Notes under the pieces: generated by a model
Seen by the model: only the letters and a program-made list of their open reading frames with translations
Database searches by the model: none
Told to the model about the DNA's origin: nothing
Source: Mediterranea massiliensis
GTDB taxonomy: Bacteria; Bacteroidota; Bacteroidia; Bacteroidales; Bacteroidaceae
DNA length: 64,000 nt
Assembly: GCF_900128475.1 (NCBI RefSeq)
Contig: NZ_LT635837.1
Coordinates: 452,313-516,312, forward strand
Direction of reading: 5' to 3'
Part shown: positions 33,845 through 42,567 of the stretch, one piece after another
Position numbering within the stretch: position 1 is the first letter of the stretch
Layout of the letters: the number at the start of each line of letters is the position of its first letter
Made by a program: the position numbers and the translations under genes

Positions 33845-33865
33845 GAACAATTGGTTTATTCTAAA

Positions 33866-34933
33866 TTAATGAAGTTTCTCAAATTCCTGCATGCAGTCTA
33901 TCAAGGCCTGTACGCTTTCCTTCGGAAGAGCGTTGTAGCACGATGCACGGAAACCGCCCACTGAACGGTGTCCCTTGATGCCCACCATACCTCTTTCGGT
34001 AGCGAACTTCAGGAAGTCAGCCTCCAGTTCCTTGTATTCGGGAGCCATGACGAAGCAGATATTCATGCGCGAACGGTCTTCCTTGGCAGCCGTACCTACA
34101 AACAACTTGTTGCGATCTATTTCTCCATAAAGCATCGCAGCCTTTTCGATGGCACGGCGTTCCATTTCCTTCACCCCACCCTGGGCCTTGATCCACCGGA
34201 GGGTCAGCATGGCGGAATAGATGGGCAGTACGGGAGGTGTATTGAACATCGAACCACCGTCGATGTGAGTCTGATAGTTCAGCATGGTCGGGATGTAGCG
34301 GGAAACCTTGCCCACAGCCTCGTTCTTCACGATCACGAACGTCACACCTGCAGGAGCCAAATTTTTCTGGGCACCCCCGTAAATACAGATATACTTGGAA
34401 ACGTCTACAGGACGGGAAAGGATATCAGACGACATATCGGCCACCATGGGTACGGGTGAATCCGGGTCTTTCAAGATTTCAGTACCGTAGATCGTGTTGT
34501 TGGTTGTGATATGGAAATAGTCGGCGTCTGCCGGAACGGTATAATCTTTGGGGATATAAGTATAGGTAGATTCTGCCGAGCTGGCCACCTCTACCGTCTC
34601 GCCAAAACCTTTGGCCTCTTTCATTGCCTTCTTGGCCCAAACGCCTGTATTCAGATAAGCCGCTTTCTTTTCAAGGAAATTATAGGGAACCATGCAGAAC
34701 TGGGTACTGGCACCACCACCGAGGAACAGAACGGAATAACCGTCAGGGATATTCAGCAATTCCTTGAACAAGGCAACCGCTTCGTCCATCACGGCCTGAA
34801 AATCTTTGGAACGATGGCTGATTTCCATAACGGAAAGGCCTGAGCCGTTAAAATCCAATACACCTTTTGCTGTTTCTTCGATGACTTCACGCGGAAGGAT
34901 GGAAGGTCCTGCACTGAAATTATGCTTTTTCAT
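33866..34933 (-). CDS. serC: Phosphoserine aminotransferase
   Basis: A 355-residue PLP aminotransferase for the second serine step (and pyridoxine synthesis). It starts [19 protein letters not shown], the family signature, and has [16 protein letters not shown] for the phosphate and PLP contacts. The PLP Lys is in [38 protein letters not shown] is the C-terminal substrate-binding motif. It heads the serC-serA-DUF1015 operon. Confidence 0.96.
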   Translation of the reverse strand: MKKHNFSAGPSILPREVIEETAKGVLDFNGSGLSVMEISHRSKDFQAVMDEAVALFKELLNIPDGYSVLFLGGGASTQFCMVPYNFLEKKAAYLNTGVWAKKAMKEAKGFGETVEVASSAESTYTYIPKDYTVPADADYFHITTNNTIYGTEILKDPDSPVPMVADMSSDILSRPVDVSKYICIYGGAQKNLAPAGVTFVIVKNEAVGKVSRYIPTMLNYQTHIDGGSMFNTPPVLPIYSAMLTLRWIKAQGGVKEMERRAIEKAAMLYGEIDRNKLFVGTAAKEDRSRMNICFVMAPEYKELEADFLKFATERGMVGIKGHRSVGGFRASCYNALPKESVQALIDCMQEFEKLH

Positions 34934-35214
34934 TGTAAAAATAGTTTTGGTTATACGATGCGTTATTTATGTCTTTCGACATGGCGAATTTACGGATTTA
35001 ATTCAATAAACCAAACTTTTCCATTCATTTTCTCACCTTTCAGGGGGAAATGCTTTCCAATTTATTGCATTTCGCCGCATATACCCACTATTTTGTTATG
35101 TAGAGATAGCAAATTTCACCTAAAGAACCTATCAAAATGTAAGAGCCAAAACCATTATTGCTCCATATACCCACTATATAGTTTACAAAATGAAAGTTAA
35201 AACAGTGTCATTCA
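34934..35214. other. Spacer with a duplicated 14-bp motif
   Basis: CATATACCCACTAT occurs at 35078-35091 and 35164-35177, 86 bp apart. No gene or clear -7 box was found in the 281 bp. Confidence 0.55.
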
Positions 35215-36540
35215 TCACTTGGCTTCTTCAATCAAAGTCCTTATTCCCTTGATTTTTTCGCCCTGAACCAAGGAAAGCAGCTGCTTGCACTTGCTGCGGC
35301 GGACGGCCACAAAAGCGTAGTGGTCCTTTACGTCGACCTGCCCCACGTCTTCGCGCGACAAGCCACCTTTCTTATATAGAAAACCTACAATATCCACCTT
35401 GTTCAACTTATCTTTTTTCCCCTTACCTATATATAAGGTAGTCCATCGTGCCTTGACAGGTTTGGGCGTTTCTTCGGGCAACGTAAAAACCGGGATATCC
35501 TGAGGTACATATTCGGGCAATCGTTCTTCCGAATGGAGCAGCAGGAACGACGAGCCTGTAGCCTCCCAGCGGGCAGTACGTCCGTTGCGGTGTGTAAAGG
35601 CCTCTTCATTGACCGGCAAATGATAGTGCACGATATTCTCCACGCCAGGTATGTCAAGTCCACGGGCAGCCAGGTCGGTAGACACCAATACGGGCGAGCT
35701 GCCGTTCCGGAATTTGTAAAGTGCCCGTTCGCGGTCGGGCTGCTCCATGCCTCCATGAAAAGCCTCGCAAGGAAACTTCTTCGATTGCAGGTAACCGACC
35801 ACGCGATCTACGCTCTCCCGGTAGTTGATGAACACCAGTGTCGGCTTGTAAGCCACGGTGCAAAGCAACCTGTACAAGGTGTCGAGCTTGTCTTTCTGGG
35901 GCGAAAGGACCTGTTGCAAAGTCAGTCGCGAAGAGACTCCTCCTTCCGTCAGGAAATCCAGTTTCTCTAAGCCAGCCTCTCCTTCGGCCACCCCCGTAAA
36001 CCGAGGAATCTCTTCGGCATCGGTCGCCGAAAGCAGCACCCGTTTTTTCAGGGCGGGAAGCTGACCTACCACTTCGGCCATCTCTTCCTGAAAGCCGAAT
36101 TCCAGGCACTTGTCGAATTCGTCGATGACCAGCGTCCGAATCTCTTCTACGCCGAAATTACCCTTGTGCAGATGGTCGTTCATACGTCCGGGCGTCCCCA
36201 CGATAACTGCCGGTTTCAGGCTCTTCATTGTCCGATGCTCGTCCATGGCCGGACGGCCTCCGTAACAGCTCATCACCTTGAAACCCGTGTTCATGGCTTT
36301 GAATACACCCTCTATCTGTAAGGCCAGTTCGCGCGAAGGAACCAACACAACCGCCTGCACTGCCTCCGTCGAGGCCGACAGCCCTTGTACCAACGGCAAG
36401 AGAAAGGCCAGCGTCTTTCCCGAGCCGGTGGGTGAAAGCACAATCAGGCTTCTGCACGATTCATACACACGCCCTACGGTCTCCTGCATAGGGTTCAACT
36501 GTTCTATCTTGAGATTATCCAGAATATCGTTCGTTTTCAT
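35215..36540 (-). CDS. DEAD-box RNA helicase, DbpA type
   Basis: A 441-residue helicase with motif I SPTGSGKT, Ia VLVPSRELA, II VIDEFDKCL (DEFD in place of DEAD), III LLSATD, and the RecA2 motifs STDLAARGLDIPG and YHLPVNEEAFTHRNGRTAR (Q/H-R-xGR-x-R). The C-terminus (about 365-441: TTLYIGKGKKDKLNKVDIVGFLYKKGGL) is the DbpA RNA-binding domain, which in E. coli directs the enzyme to 23S rRNA hairpin 92. A role in large-subunit assembly is likely. Monocistronic. Confidence 0.93.
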   Translation of the reverse strand: MKTNDILDNLKIEQLNPMQETVGRVYESCRSLIVLSPTGSGKTLAFLLPLVQGLSASTEAVQAVVLVPSRELALQIEGVFKAMNTGFKVMSCYGGRPAMDEHRTMKSLKPAVIVGTPGRMNDHLHKGNFGVEEIRTLVIDEFDKCLEFGFQEEMAEVVGQLPALKKRVLLSATDAEEIPRFTGVAEGEAGLEKLDFLTEGGVSSRLTLQQVLSPQKDKLDTLYRLLCTVAYKPTLVFINYRESVDRVVGYLQSKKFPCEAFHGGMEQPDRERALYKFRNGSSPVLVSTDLAARGLDIPGVENIVHYHLPVNEEAFTHRNGRTARWEATGSSFLLLHSEERLPEYVPQDIPVFTLPEETPKPVKARWTTLYIGKGKKDKLNKVDIVGFLYKKGGLSREDVGQVDVKDHYAFVAVRRSKCKQLLSLVQGEKIKGIRTLIEEAK

Positions 36541-36578
36541 TATCCAATCATAACTTTTGTCTACGCGTTTCCTTATGC

Positions 36579-37358
36579 CTAAAATTCCCAGTATTCCTTA
36601 AGCTCCACCCCCTCACACTCCTTCAACAACTTCAAGAGTCCGGGTTTATGTTCCAGACCGACCAATACCAACAGACGCTTGCCAGGATAGACTTCGGCCA
36701 TCCGGCGGATATTGGCAGCCATCACCACGTTGCGCTCATACCAACGGGACGACCAAAGACGAACAAAGCTTCGCCAATGATTGAGCATCTCCTCCGTTTC
36801 CACAATGGACACCAACTTCTGATAAAGGATATACTCACGAAGCGACAAGTATCCCATCGTCATGCTGGAATTCATGTCGCGGGGTGAAGCGAATTTCATA
36901 TCATTATAGTTCATCACTTGGAGAATCAACTCCATGTCCTCCCGATTTTTCCGGCTCAGTTTATCCGCCCGATACAAGGCCAATGCGTCACGCCACATGC
37001 TGTCCTGCCGTTCAAAGTACCGATGCTCCCGATACCATTCATTCCGGCCCGTAATTTCGAAAGGACGTAAATCCACACCCTGCTCCTGCTGGTAGCGGTG
37101 CGCTCCTATGGTTTCGTTAGTCGACAGAAGGTCGGGATACTTCTCCAGATTGAAGCGGAAGTTTTTGTCGAAGAAAGAAGAATCCAGCTCCATCAACACG
37201 ACATCAGGCTGTACTCGCAACAGAATGGCATAGACACTGTCGCTATTGAAGTATACACGAGGTTCATGCTTCGTCCCCACCAAACAAACTTCGGTCTGTC
37301 CCTGCACCCGGCAAAGACTACAAAAAATAAACAGGCAAAGTATCAGACTTTTTTTCAT
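36579..37358 (-). CDS. Exported TraB/GumN-like protein
   Basis: 259 residues with an N-terminal hydrophobic leader (MKKSLILCLFIFCSLCRVQG). The body resembles TraB/GumN-type domains: VCLVGTKHEPRVYFNSDSVYAILLRVQPDVVLMELDS at the start and RRMAEVYPGKRLLVLVGLEHKPGLLKLL at the end, with paired His and Glu that suggest a metallo-fold. The ATG at 37358 begins the signal peptide; an upstream in-frame start at 37415 is less likely. Function unknown. -7 box 29 bp upstream. Confidence 0.7.
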   Translation of the reverse strand: MKKSLILCLFIFCSLCRVQGQTEVCLVGTKHEPRVYFNSDSVYAILLRVQPDVVLMELDSSFFDKNFRFNLEKYPDLLSTNETIGAHRYQQEQGVDLRPFEITGRNEWYREHRYFERQDSMWRDALALYRADKLSRKNREDMELILQVMNYNDMKFASPRDMNSSMTMGYLSLREYILYQKLVSIVETEEMLNHWRSFVRLWSSRWYERNVVMAANIRRMAEVYPGKRLLVLVGLEHKPGLLKLLKECEGVELKEYWEF

Positions 37359-37386
37359 ACTCTCATAATAATGGTACACCTTGGCA

Positions 37387-37394
37387 CAAAGATA
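37387..37394 (-). promoter_or_regulatory. -7 box TATCTTTG for the TraB-like gene
   Basis: Exact TAnnTTTG on the minus strand, 29 bp from the ATG at 37358. Confidence 0.6.
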
Positions 37395-37477
37395 ACACTT
37401 CCATTTCAAAAGCAAACAGCTTTGAGCAAGCGAAAGGGAAAAATACGTCCGATGACAGGAAATTATAATAGGATTAT

Positions 37478-37485
37478 TATCTTTG
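37478..37485 (+). promoter_or_regulatory. -7 box TATCTTTG upstream of the lipoprotein
   Basis: Exact TAnnTTTG; it leaves a 5' untranslated region of about 150 nt before the ATG at 37645. Confidence 0.5.
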
Positions 37486-37644
37486 TAATTGAGTTAAGAA
37501 TATCCTTCCTAACCGAAACGACATGTGAGAGAGAAAGAAGAAACGTTATGCCCGTCTCATACTTGAAAAAACGGCATACCGGCTCACGTTTCTGGCATTT
37601 CAAACCTAAAACCTCTATTGAACCTATAGAGAAATTGTATAACC

Positions 37645-38469
37645 ATGAGCAAGTTCATCATTTTCCTGTTTACGTTCGTTTGCCTCTTTTGGACAGCTTG
37701 TAATAATGACGACAAGCCTACAGATATTGTGAAGGAGATTGCCATGTCGGTATCTTCGGAAACGGGCATCATGTATGCTCTATTCGATACTGATAGAGAG
37801 CACCCCATCGAATGTATGCTCGTCAAGACCGAAGACAATTTCAAAGAATGGCAACCGCTTGCTTTCGATGCCATCGAAGGCTTCACCTACGAACGAGGGC
37901 ATGAATATGAACTTCGGGGCAAAAGAACCATTCTTGCCAATCCGCCGATGGATGCCCCAGACCGCACCTATACGCTTGTATCCATTCTTCAGGACCGGCT
38001 TGTCACTGAGCCTGAGACACCGGATGACAAAGAAATCCAATCGGAAGAAGATATCGAATATGAAGAATCATGCCCCATCAACAAGTATGCTATTGCTATG
38101 GGAAAAGAACTGCTGGTTGACGATGAAGGTCATATAAGATATAATAATGGAGACCTGCTGCCTTCCTATGACATGGCCAGGCTTTGGATTGAAAACATTC
38201 TCCCTAAAGATGATCCGAATTGGATAGATTTCCAACGCATCCCTTATCAGGCAACTTATATTTATGTTTTGTCACCCCTTACGGATGAAATCCGCCTAAT
38301 CAGAAACGGTTCATCGGGACCGATGTTCAAGGATATAGTTCCGGAGGACGAGTTCAATCATATCACCGGTTCCATGCAGGCAGGCGAAGAACTGCATTAC
38401 GCACTGATTCTTGCCAATGTCTACAAATTAGGATTGCAGAAATTGGAGTTCACGCTGAAGAAGCAATAG
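37645..38469 (+). CDS. Secreted lipoprotein (DUF4377-like)
   Basis: A 274-residue lipoprotein: signal MSKFIIFLFTFVCLF and lipobox WTAC at residues 16-19. The N-terminal part follows the DUF4377 pattern (IECMLVKT...W.PL.FDAIEGFTYERGHEYELR), a small beta-rich domain found in surface lipoproteins of Bacteroidetes. The rest (about 120-274) is unrecognised, with GLQKLEFTLKKQ at the end. The acidic stretch after the lipobox is not a clear export signal (CNNDDK). Monocistronic, with a large hairpin after it. Confidence 0.72.
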   Translation: MSKFIIFLFTFVCLFWTACNNDDKPTDIVKEIAMSVSSETGIMYALFDTDREHPIECMLVKTEDNFKEWQPLAFDAIEGFTYERGHEYELRGKRTILANPPMDAPDRTYTLVSILQDRLVTEPETPDDKEIQSEEDIEYEESCPINKYAIAMGKELLVDDEGHIRYNNGDLLPSYDMARLWIENILPKDDPNWIDFQRIPYQATYIYVLSPLTDEIRLIRNGSSGPMFKDIVPEDEFNHITGSMQAGEELHYALILANVYKLGLQKLEFTLKKQ

Positions 38470-38509
38470 TACGAACTGTCATCCTTAAATATATAAAGTA
38501 CATTATTAA

Positions 38510-38580
38510 GGCGCGGATTACGCGGAAGAGCACGGAAAAGGATGTAAAATCAATCCGTGAATTTCCACGTAATCCGCGCC
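38510..38580. repeat. 18-bp inverted repeat (large hairpin)
   Basis: GGCGCGGATTACGCGGAA (38510-38527) and TTCCACGTAATCCGCGCC (38563-38580) pair with one mismatch; inside, CACGGA pairs with TCCGTG. It probably ends the lipoprotein transcript but lacks a T-run. Confidence 0.7.
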
Positions 38581-38641
38581 TTCATGCTACAATCTGCCAG
38601 TCCCTCTTTGGCACTTTCTCATATTCCTCCCCAAAAAGTTC

Positions 38642-38649
38642 TATTTTTG
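38642..38649 (+). promoter_or_regulatory. -7 box TATTTTTG for the sigma gene
   Basis: Exact TAnnTTTG, 57 bp before the ATG at 38707. Confidence 0.5.
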
Positions 38650-38706
38650 TGTAGTTTTTCCGACGGCGCCTGCGTCTAACGGACAAAAACAACTACTCAA
38701 TTCGAT

Positions 38707-39185
38707 ATGGAAACATTGGATACTACATTTGCGCAAATGATCAGGGAGCACAAAAGCACCATCTACACGGTGTGCTTCATGTTCTCGAAAGATTCCGATG
38801 AAGTCAGCGACCTGTTTCAGGAAGTGCTCATCAATCTGTGGAAAGGCTACGCGTCTTTCCAGAACCGCAGCAGCGTTGACACCTGGATTTGGAAGGTGAG
38901 CTTCAACACCTGTATCTCCTACGAACGGAAAAGCAGAAGCGGGCCACCCTTCCACTGACCATGGACATCAACCTGTTTGAAGACAAGGACGAGGACTCCC
39001 GGCAAATCCGGCAGCTCTACGACCGCATCCACCGGCTCAAACCCTTCGACCGTGCCATCGTCCTGCTATGGCTGGAAAACATGAGCTACAAAGAGATAGG
39101 TGCCATCGTCGGCATCTCGACCAAAAACGTATCCGTGCGCCTGTATCGCATCAAGGAGGAGTTGAAAAAAATGTCGAACCGCTAA
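38707..39185 (+). pseudogene. ECF sigma factor with a frameshift at an AAAA run
   Basis: Two overlapping frames give one sigma-70 protein. The first (38707-38958) covers region 2 (KDSDEVSDLFQEVLINLWKG, TWIWKVSFNTCISYER) and then ends in junk after KSRSGPPFH. The second, one base out of phase, continues with KQKRATLPLTMDINLFEDKD and the region 4 helix-turn-helix (LENMSYKEIGAIVGISTKNVSVRLYRIKEEL). Adding one A to the AAAA at about 38928-38931 restores ERKKQKRATLPLTMDIN. It is thus a one-base deletion, a sequencing error, or a site of slippage. The membrane gene downstream is intact. Confidence 0.82.
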
Positions 39186-39197
39186 AAACGCATCAGT

Positions 39198-39782
39198 ATG
39201 GAAAAGTATCAAGATAGCTTCGAACTGGAAGAGATGAAACAGCAAATCCGGTTATTGAAAGACAAGCTGGCCAAAGAAACCATCATCAGCGAAAAAATGA
39301 TGATGCAATCCACCCGGGAAAAACTGGCCTATATCAATCGCAATAAGAGAATCATGTATATAGGAATTCCGTTTGCTCTGATCTATTGCAATATGTTCTT
39401 CATCTGGATGGACTATTCATGGATGTTCTGCGTCGTCACCTCTCTCTTTCTGATTGCTGCCTGCCTGTATCAGATATACAGCCACAAAGGCGTAAACATC
39501 CAAGAAATATCGACCGACAACCTGGTGGACATCAGCAGGGCCCTGATACGCATGAACCGTCTGGGGCTGAAATGGCTGTGTTTCGGCCTCCCTTTCGCCT
39601 TGCTATGGATTGTTTGGTTCATCATTGAGAGCTACCCCAAAGAAAGCGGAGAGTCCATCTGCATCGGAGGAGGTGTCGGTTTTGTAGTCGGAGCCGTCAT
39701 AGGCCTGCGGTATCTCAAGAATGAACGCCGCAAAGCCAAGGAAGCCATCTGCGACATTGAGGAGTATACCCGGGAGGACTAA
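39198..39782 (+). CDS. Membrane protein paired with the sigma factor
   Basis: A 194-residue protein with a charged N-terminal helix (about 1-50, EEMKQQIRLLKDKLAKETI), two TM segments near 52-90 (IMYIGIPFALIYCNMFFIW and a second), and two more near 125-180 (WLCFGLPFALLWIVWFII, GGGVGFVVGAVIGL). It starts 12 bp after the sigma stop. Position suggests a regulator of the sigma factor (anti-sigma role), but no known anti-sigma domain is recognisable. Confidence 0.65.
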   Translation: MEKYQDSFELEEMKQQIRLLKDKLAKETIISEKMMMQSTREKLAYINRNKRIMYIGIPFALIYCNMFFIWMDYSWMFCVVTSLFLIAACLYQIYSHKGVNIQEISTDNLVDISRALIRMNRLGLKWLCFGLPFALLWIVWFIIESYPKESGESICIGGGVGFVVGAVIGLRYLKNERRKAKEAICDIEEYTRED

Positions 39783-39787
39783 AATTC

Positions 39788-39892
39788 CATAGCCTACATT
39801 ACTAATCCTAAACATCAACATTAGCTCCGTAAAGTGGCACTTTAGCGCGCTAAAGAGGGACTTTACGGAGCTAATGTAGGTAGTTATGAAAT
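39788..39892. repeat. Array C: five 21-bp imperfect tandem units
   Basis: Units begin at 39788, 39809, 39830, 39851 and 39872. The central units follow TAAA-n5-ACWTTA-n6. The two middle units form a nested palindrome: 17-bp arms 39819-39835 and 39860-39876 (CATTAGCTCCGTAAAGT and complement) enclose CTTTAGCGCGCTAAAG. Outer units are weaker. It lies between the membrane gene and the FKBP promoter. Confidence 0.8.
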
Positions 39893-39899
39893 CCTTTTT

Positions 39900-39907
39900 T
39901 ATCTTTG
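39900..39907 (+). promoter_or_regulatory. -7 box TATCTTTG for the FKBP gene
   Basis: Exact TAnnTTTG, 20 bp before the ATG at 39927 and directly after array C. Confidence 0.65.
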
Positions 39908-39926
39908 CCCCAAAATCCGAACTGAT

Positions 39927-40325
39927 ATGGCAAAGAAAGATTACATCCAGGCCAACAAAGACTGGCTGGCTGCAAAAGCAGCGGAAGAAGGCGTCAAGCC
40001 TCTGTCCAAAGGCATCTATTACAAAGTGCTGGCTTCGGGAGCCGGCGACGGCAAGCACCCCACCCCACGAAGCATCGTCACCGCCCACTACACAGGTTGG
40101 ACCATCAACGGCAAGAAGTTCGACAGCAGCCGGGGCGGCACACCAGCCGCTTTCCGGCTGAGCGACCTGATTGAAGGTTGGATTATCGCCATGCAACAGA
40201 TGTGTGTGGGCGACAAATGGGAAATCTACCTGCCCGCCGAAATGGGTTACGGCAAATTCTCGCAGCCCAGCATCCCCGGCGGCTCGACCCTGATTTTCGA
40301 AATCGAGCTGCTGGGCATCGCCTGA
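39927..40325 (+). CDS. FKBP-type peptidyl-prolyl isomerase
   Basis: A 132-residue single-domain FKBP without signal peptide, so cytoplasmic. The fold is marked by ITAHYTGWTINGKKFDSS, LIEGWIIAMQQMCVGDKWEIYLPAEMGYG and GGSTLIFEIELLGI, with the active-site aromatic and Asp residues conserved (FDSS, the W of EGWI, the Y of GYG). It has a 20-residue N-terminal extension. It converges with hisB, 7 bp between stops. Confidence 0.94.
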   Translation: MAKKDYIQANKDWLAAKAAEEGVKPLSKGIYYKVLASGAGDGKHPTPRSIVTAHYTGWTINGKKFDSSRGGTPAAFRLSDLIEGWIIAMQQMCVGDKWEIYLPAEMGYGKFSQPSIPGGSTLIFEIELLGIA

Positions 40326-40332
40326 ACCACCG

Positions 40333-41484
40333 CTAAAGCACTCCTTTGGAGGAAGGAAGTTCGTAGCGATAGATATCCCGCTTCACAGCCATCTTCAAAG
40401 CACGGGCCAAGGCCTTGAAGATACCTTCTATCTTGTGGTGTTCGTTCTGCCCCTCGGCCTTGACATGCAGGTTCATCCGCGCGGCGTCACTCAGCGACTT
40501 GAAAAAATGCAGGAACATCTCGGTAGGCATCTCTCCAATCCGCTCGCGCTTGAAGTCGGCCTGCCACACCAGCCACGGGCGTCCGCCAAAGTCGAGGCAC
40601 ACCTGGCACAGGCAGTCGTCCATGGGCAACGAATAGCCATAGCGTTCGATGCCCCGCTTGTCGCCCAAAGCCTTGTAGAGGCATTCACCCAAGGCCAGGG
40701 CCGTATCTTCAATGGTATGATGTTCGTCCACATAGAGGTCCCCCTTGACACGGACAGTCAGGTCGATGCTTCCATGCCGTCCTATCTGTTCGAGCATGTG
40801 GTCGAAGAAGCCGAGGCCAGTAGAAATGTCGCACCGTCCGAAACCGTCCAAGTCGACCGATACATATACATCCGTTTCGTGGGTCACCCGATGGACTTCC
40901 GCCCGACGCTCGCCGGCAAAAAGGAAATCGGCTACCCGGGCCCAGTCGGTCGTGGCCAGCACACAGACCTCTTCCAGCCCTGTACAGGCAGCGGTACCGC
41001 CTTCCGACACCGGTTTCAATGACGACTTGTCGGCCTGCAGCAGAATGGCCCGACAGCCCAGGTTCTTGGCCAGCTCCACATCGGTAGCCCGGTCGCCGAT
41101 GACGTAACTGCCCGCCATATCGTACGCTTCACTATTCAGATAACGGGTCAGCATCCCTGTCCTTGGCTTGCGGGTAGGCGCCTGGTCTTCGGGAAAACTG
41201 CGGTCGATACAAACGTCGTCGAACGTGATGCCCTCGCCTTCCAGCGTCTTCATCACCAGGTTGTGCACCGGCCAGAATGTTTCTTCGGGAAACGAATCCG
41301 TCCCCAGACCATCCTGATTGGTCACCATGACAAACTCAAAATCGAGCTTGCTGCGGATGAATCCCAGGTTCCGCATCACTCCCGGATAGAACTCCAGCTT
41401 CTCGAAAGCATCCAGCTGGTAGTCGACGGGCGGTTCGATGACCAACGTCCCGTCGCGATCGATAAACAAAACTTTCTTCTTCAT
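40333..41484 (-). CDS. hisB: Bifunctional histidinol-phosphatase / imidazoleglycerol-phosphate dehydratase
   Basis: A 383-residue fusion. Residues 1-165 are a HAD phosphatase (nucleophile DRDGTL at 9-14, [16 protein letters not shown]), acting on histidinol phosphate. Residues 190-383 are the dehydratase with the metal motifs [21 protein letters not shown] and [16 protein letters not shown]. This is the E. coli arrangement, also common in Bacteroides. It is the last gene of the his operon seen here, 10 bp after hisC. Confidence 0.96.
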   Translation of the reverse strand: MKKKVLFIDRDGTLVIEPPVDYQLDAFEKLEFYPGVMRNLGFIRSKLDFEFVMVTNQDGLGTDSFPEETFWPVHNLVMKTLEGEGITFDDVCIDRSFPEDQAPTRKPRTGMLTRYLNSEAYDMAGSYVIGDRATDVELAKNLGCRAILLQADKSSLKPVSEGGTAACTGLEEVCVLATTDWARVADFLFAGERRAEVHRVTHETDVYVSVDLDGFGRCDISTGLGFFDHMLEQIGRHGSIDLTVRVKGDLYVDEHHTIEDTALALGECLYKALGDKRGIERYGYSLPMDDCLCQVCLDFGGRPWLVWQADFKRERIGEMPTEMFLHFFKSLSDAARMNLHVKAEGQNEHHKIEGIFKALARALKMAVKRDIYRYELPSSKGVL

Positions 41485-41494
41485 CTTTTTCCTT

Positions 41495-42544
41495 TTATGC
41501 CTGATAGTTTCTCAAAGCCTTCAGCAACTGTTCGTTTTCAAGCCGCGTACCTACCGTAATGCGCAGGCAGTTTCCACAACGGGCCACGGTATGGCGGTTG
41601 CGCACAATAATCCCCTGCTCGACCAGATAGCGGTAGATAGCTACGGCATCGGTCACACGCACCAGAAAGAAATTGGCATCCGACGGAAACACCTGGACCG
41701 TACAGGGCAATTCTTTGACAGCCTCTTCCAGCCATACTCGTTCTTCCTTCAGGATCTTGACCCACCGTTCCACCTCATAGTGCCGGAGCACCATCTCCAA
41801 AGCCTGCTTCTGGGTCAGCAGATTGACATTATACGGATATTTGATCTTATTGAAGATGGCAATAATCTCTTCCGAAGCAAAAGCCATGCCCAGCCGGATG
41901 GCCGCACATCCCCAGGCTTTGGAAAATGTCTGAAGAACCACAATGTTCGGATAATCCGCCAAGTCGGGCAGGAAGGAACGGGCATCCGAAAAGTCAATGT
42001 AGGCCTCGTCCACCACGACAATGCCGCTGAATCGTTCGAGCAGCCTCACCATCTCGTCGCGGCAGAGGTTGTTGCCCGAAGGATTGTTGGGCGAACATAG
42101 GAACATCAGCTTGGTATGCTCATCGGCCGCAGCCAGCATCCGATCGGCCGTGAACTGGAAATTTTCGTCCAGCAACACCTTGCGGTATTCCACGTCATTG
42201 ACATCGGCACACACCTGATACATGCCATACGTGGGGTCGATGGCCACCACATTGTCGATACGCGGCTCACAAAAGGCACGAAACACCAGATCGATGGCCT
42301 CATCGCTTCCGTTGCCCAGAAAAATATTCTCTGCGGGGACCTTTTTGATACGGGACAGATGCCCCTTCAAATCCCGCTGCAACGGGTCGGGATAACGGTT
42401 GTTCGGATGATTATACGGATTTTCGTTGGCATCCAGAAAAACGGAAGCATCGACTCCGCTGTATTCATCGCGGGCCGAGGAATAAGGCTTCAGCCTCCAA
42501 ATATTCGGACGGACCAGTTCTTGTAACGGTTTCATCATATTCAT
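41495..42544 (-). CDS. hisC: Histidinol-phosphate aminotransferase
   Basis: A 349-residue class I/II PLP aminotransferase. The PLP Lys is in [24 protein letters not shown] is the substrate-binding motif; VVDEAYIDF carries the PLP-contacting Asp/Tyr. It starts [23 protein letters not shown], the family signature. Two in-frame ATGs (42538, 42535) follow the one at 42544, and MKPLQEL at 42535 fits the family better. Third enzyme gene of the operon, 23 bp after hisD. Confidence 0.95.
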   Translation of the reverse strand: MNMMKPLQELVRPNIWRLKPYSSARDEYSGVDASVFLDANENPYNHPNNRYPDPLQRDLKGHLSRIKKVPAENIFLGNGSDEAIDLVFRAFCEPRIDNVVAIDPTYGMYQVCADVNDVEYRKVLLDENFQFTADRMLAAADEHTKLMFLCSPNNPSGNNLCRDEMVRLLERFSGIVVVDEAYIDFSDARSFLPDLADYPNIVVLQTFSKAWGCAAIRLGMAFASEEIIAIFNKIKYPYNVNLLTQKQALEMVLRHYEVERWVKILKEERVWLEEAVKELPCTVQVFPSDANFFLVRVTDAVAIYRYLVEQGIIVRNRHTVARCGNCLRITVGTRLENEQLLKALRNYQA

Positions 42545-42567
42545 TCAGATATATCTCACTTAAACAT

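Noticed and set aside
37098..37703. An open frame across the 3' TraB-like region and the leader of the lipoprotein
   Set aside because: It overlaps two better-supported genes, has no domain and no promoter in the right place.
38919..38940. Programmed -1 frameshift in the sigma gene
   Set aside because: The site CGG AAA AGC is not a canonical X XXY YYZ slippery heptamer and no strong downstream stem was seen, so a one-base deletion is the simpler account; slippage is left only as a possibility.
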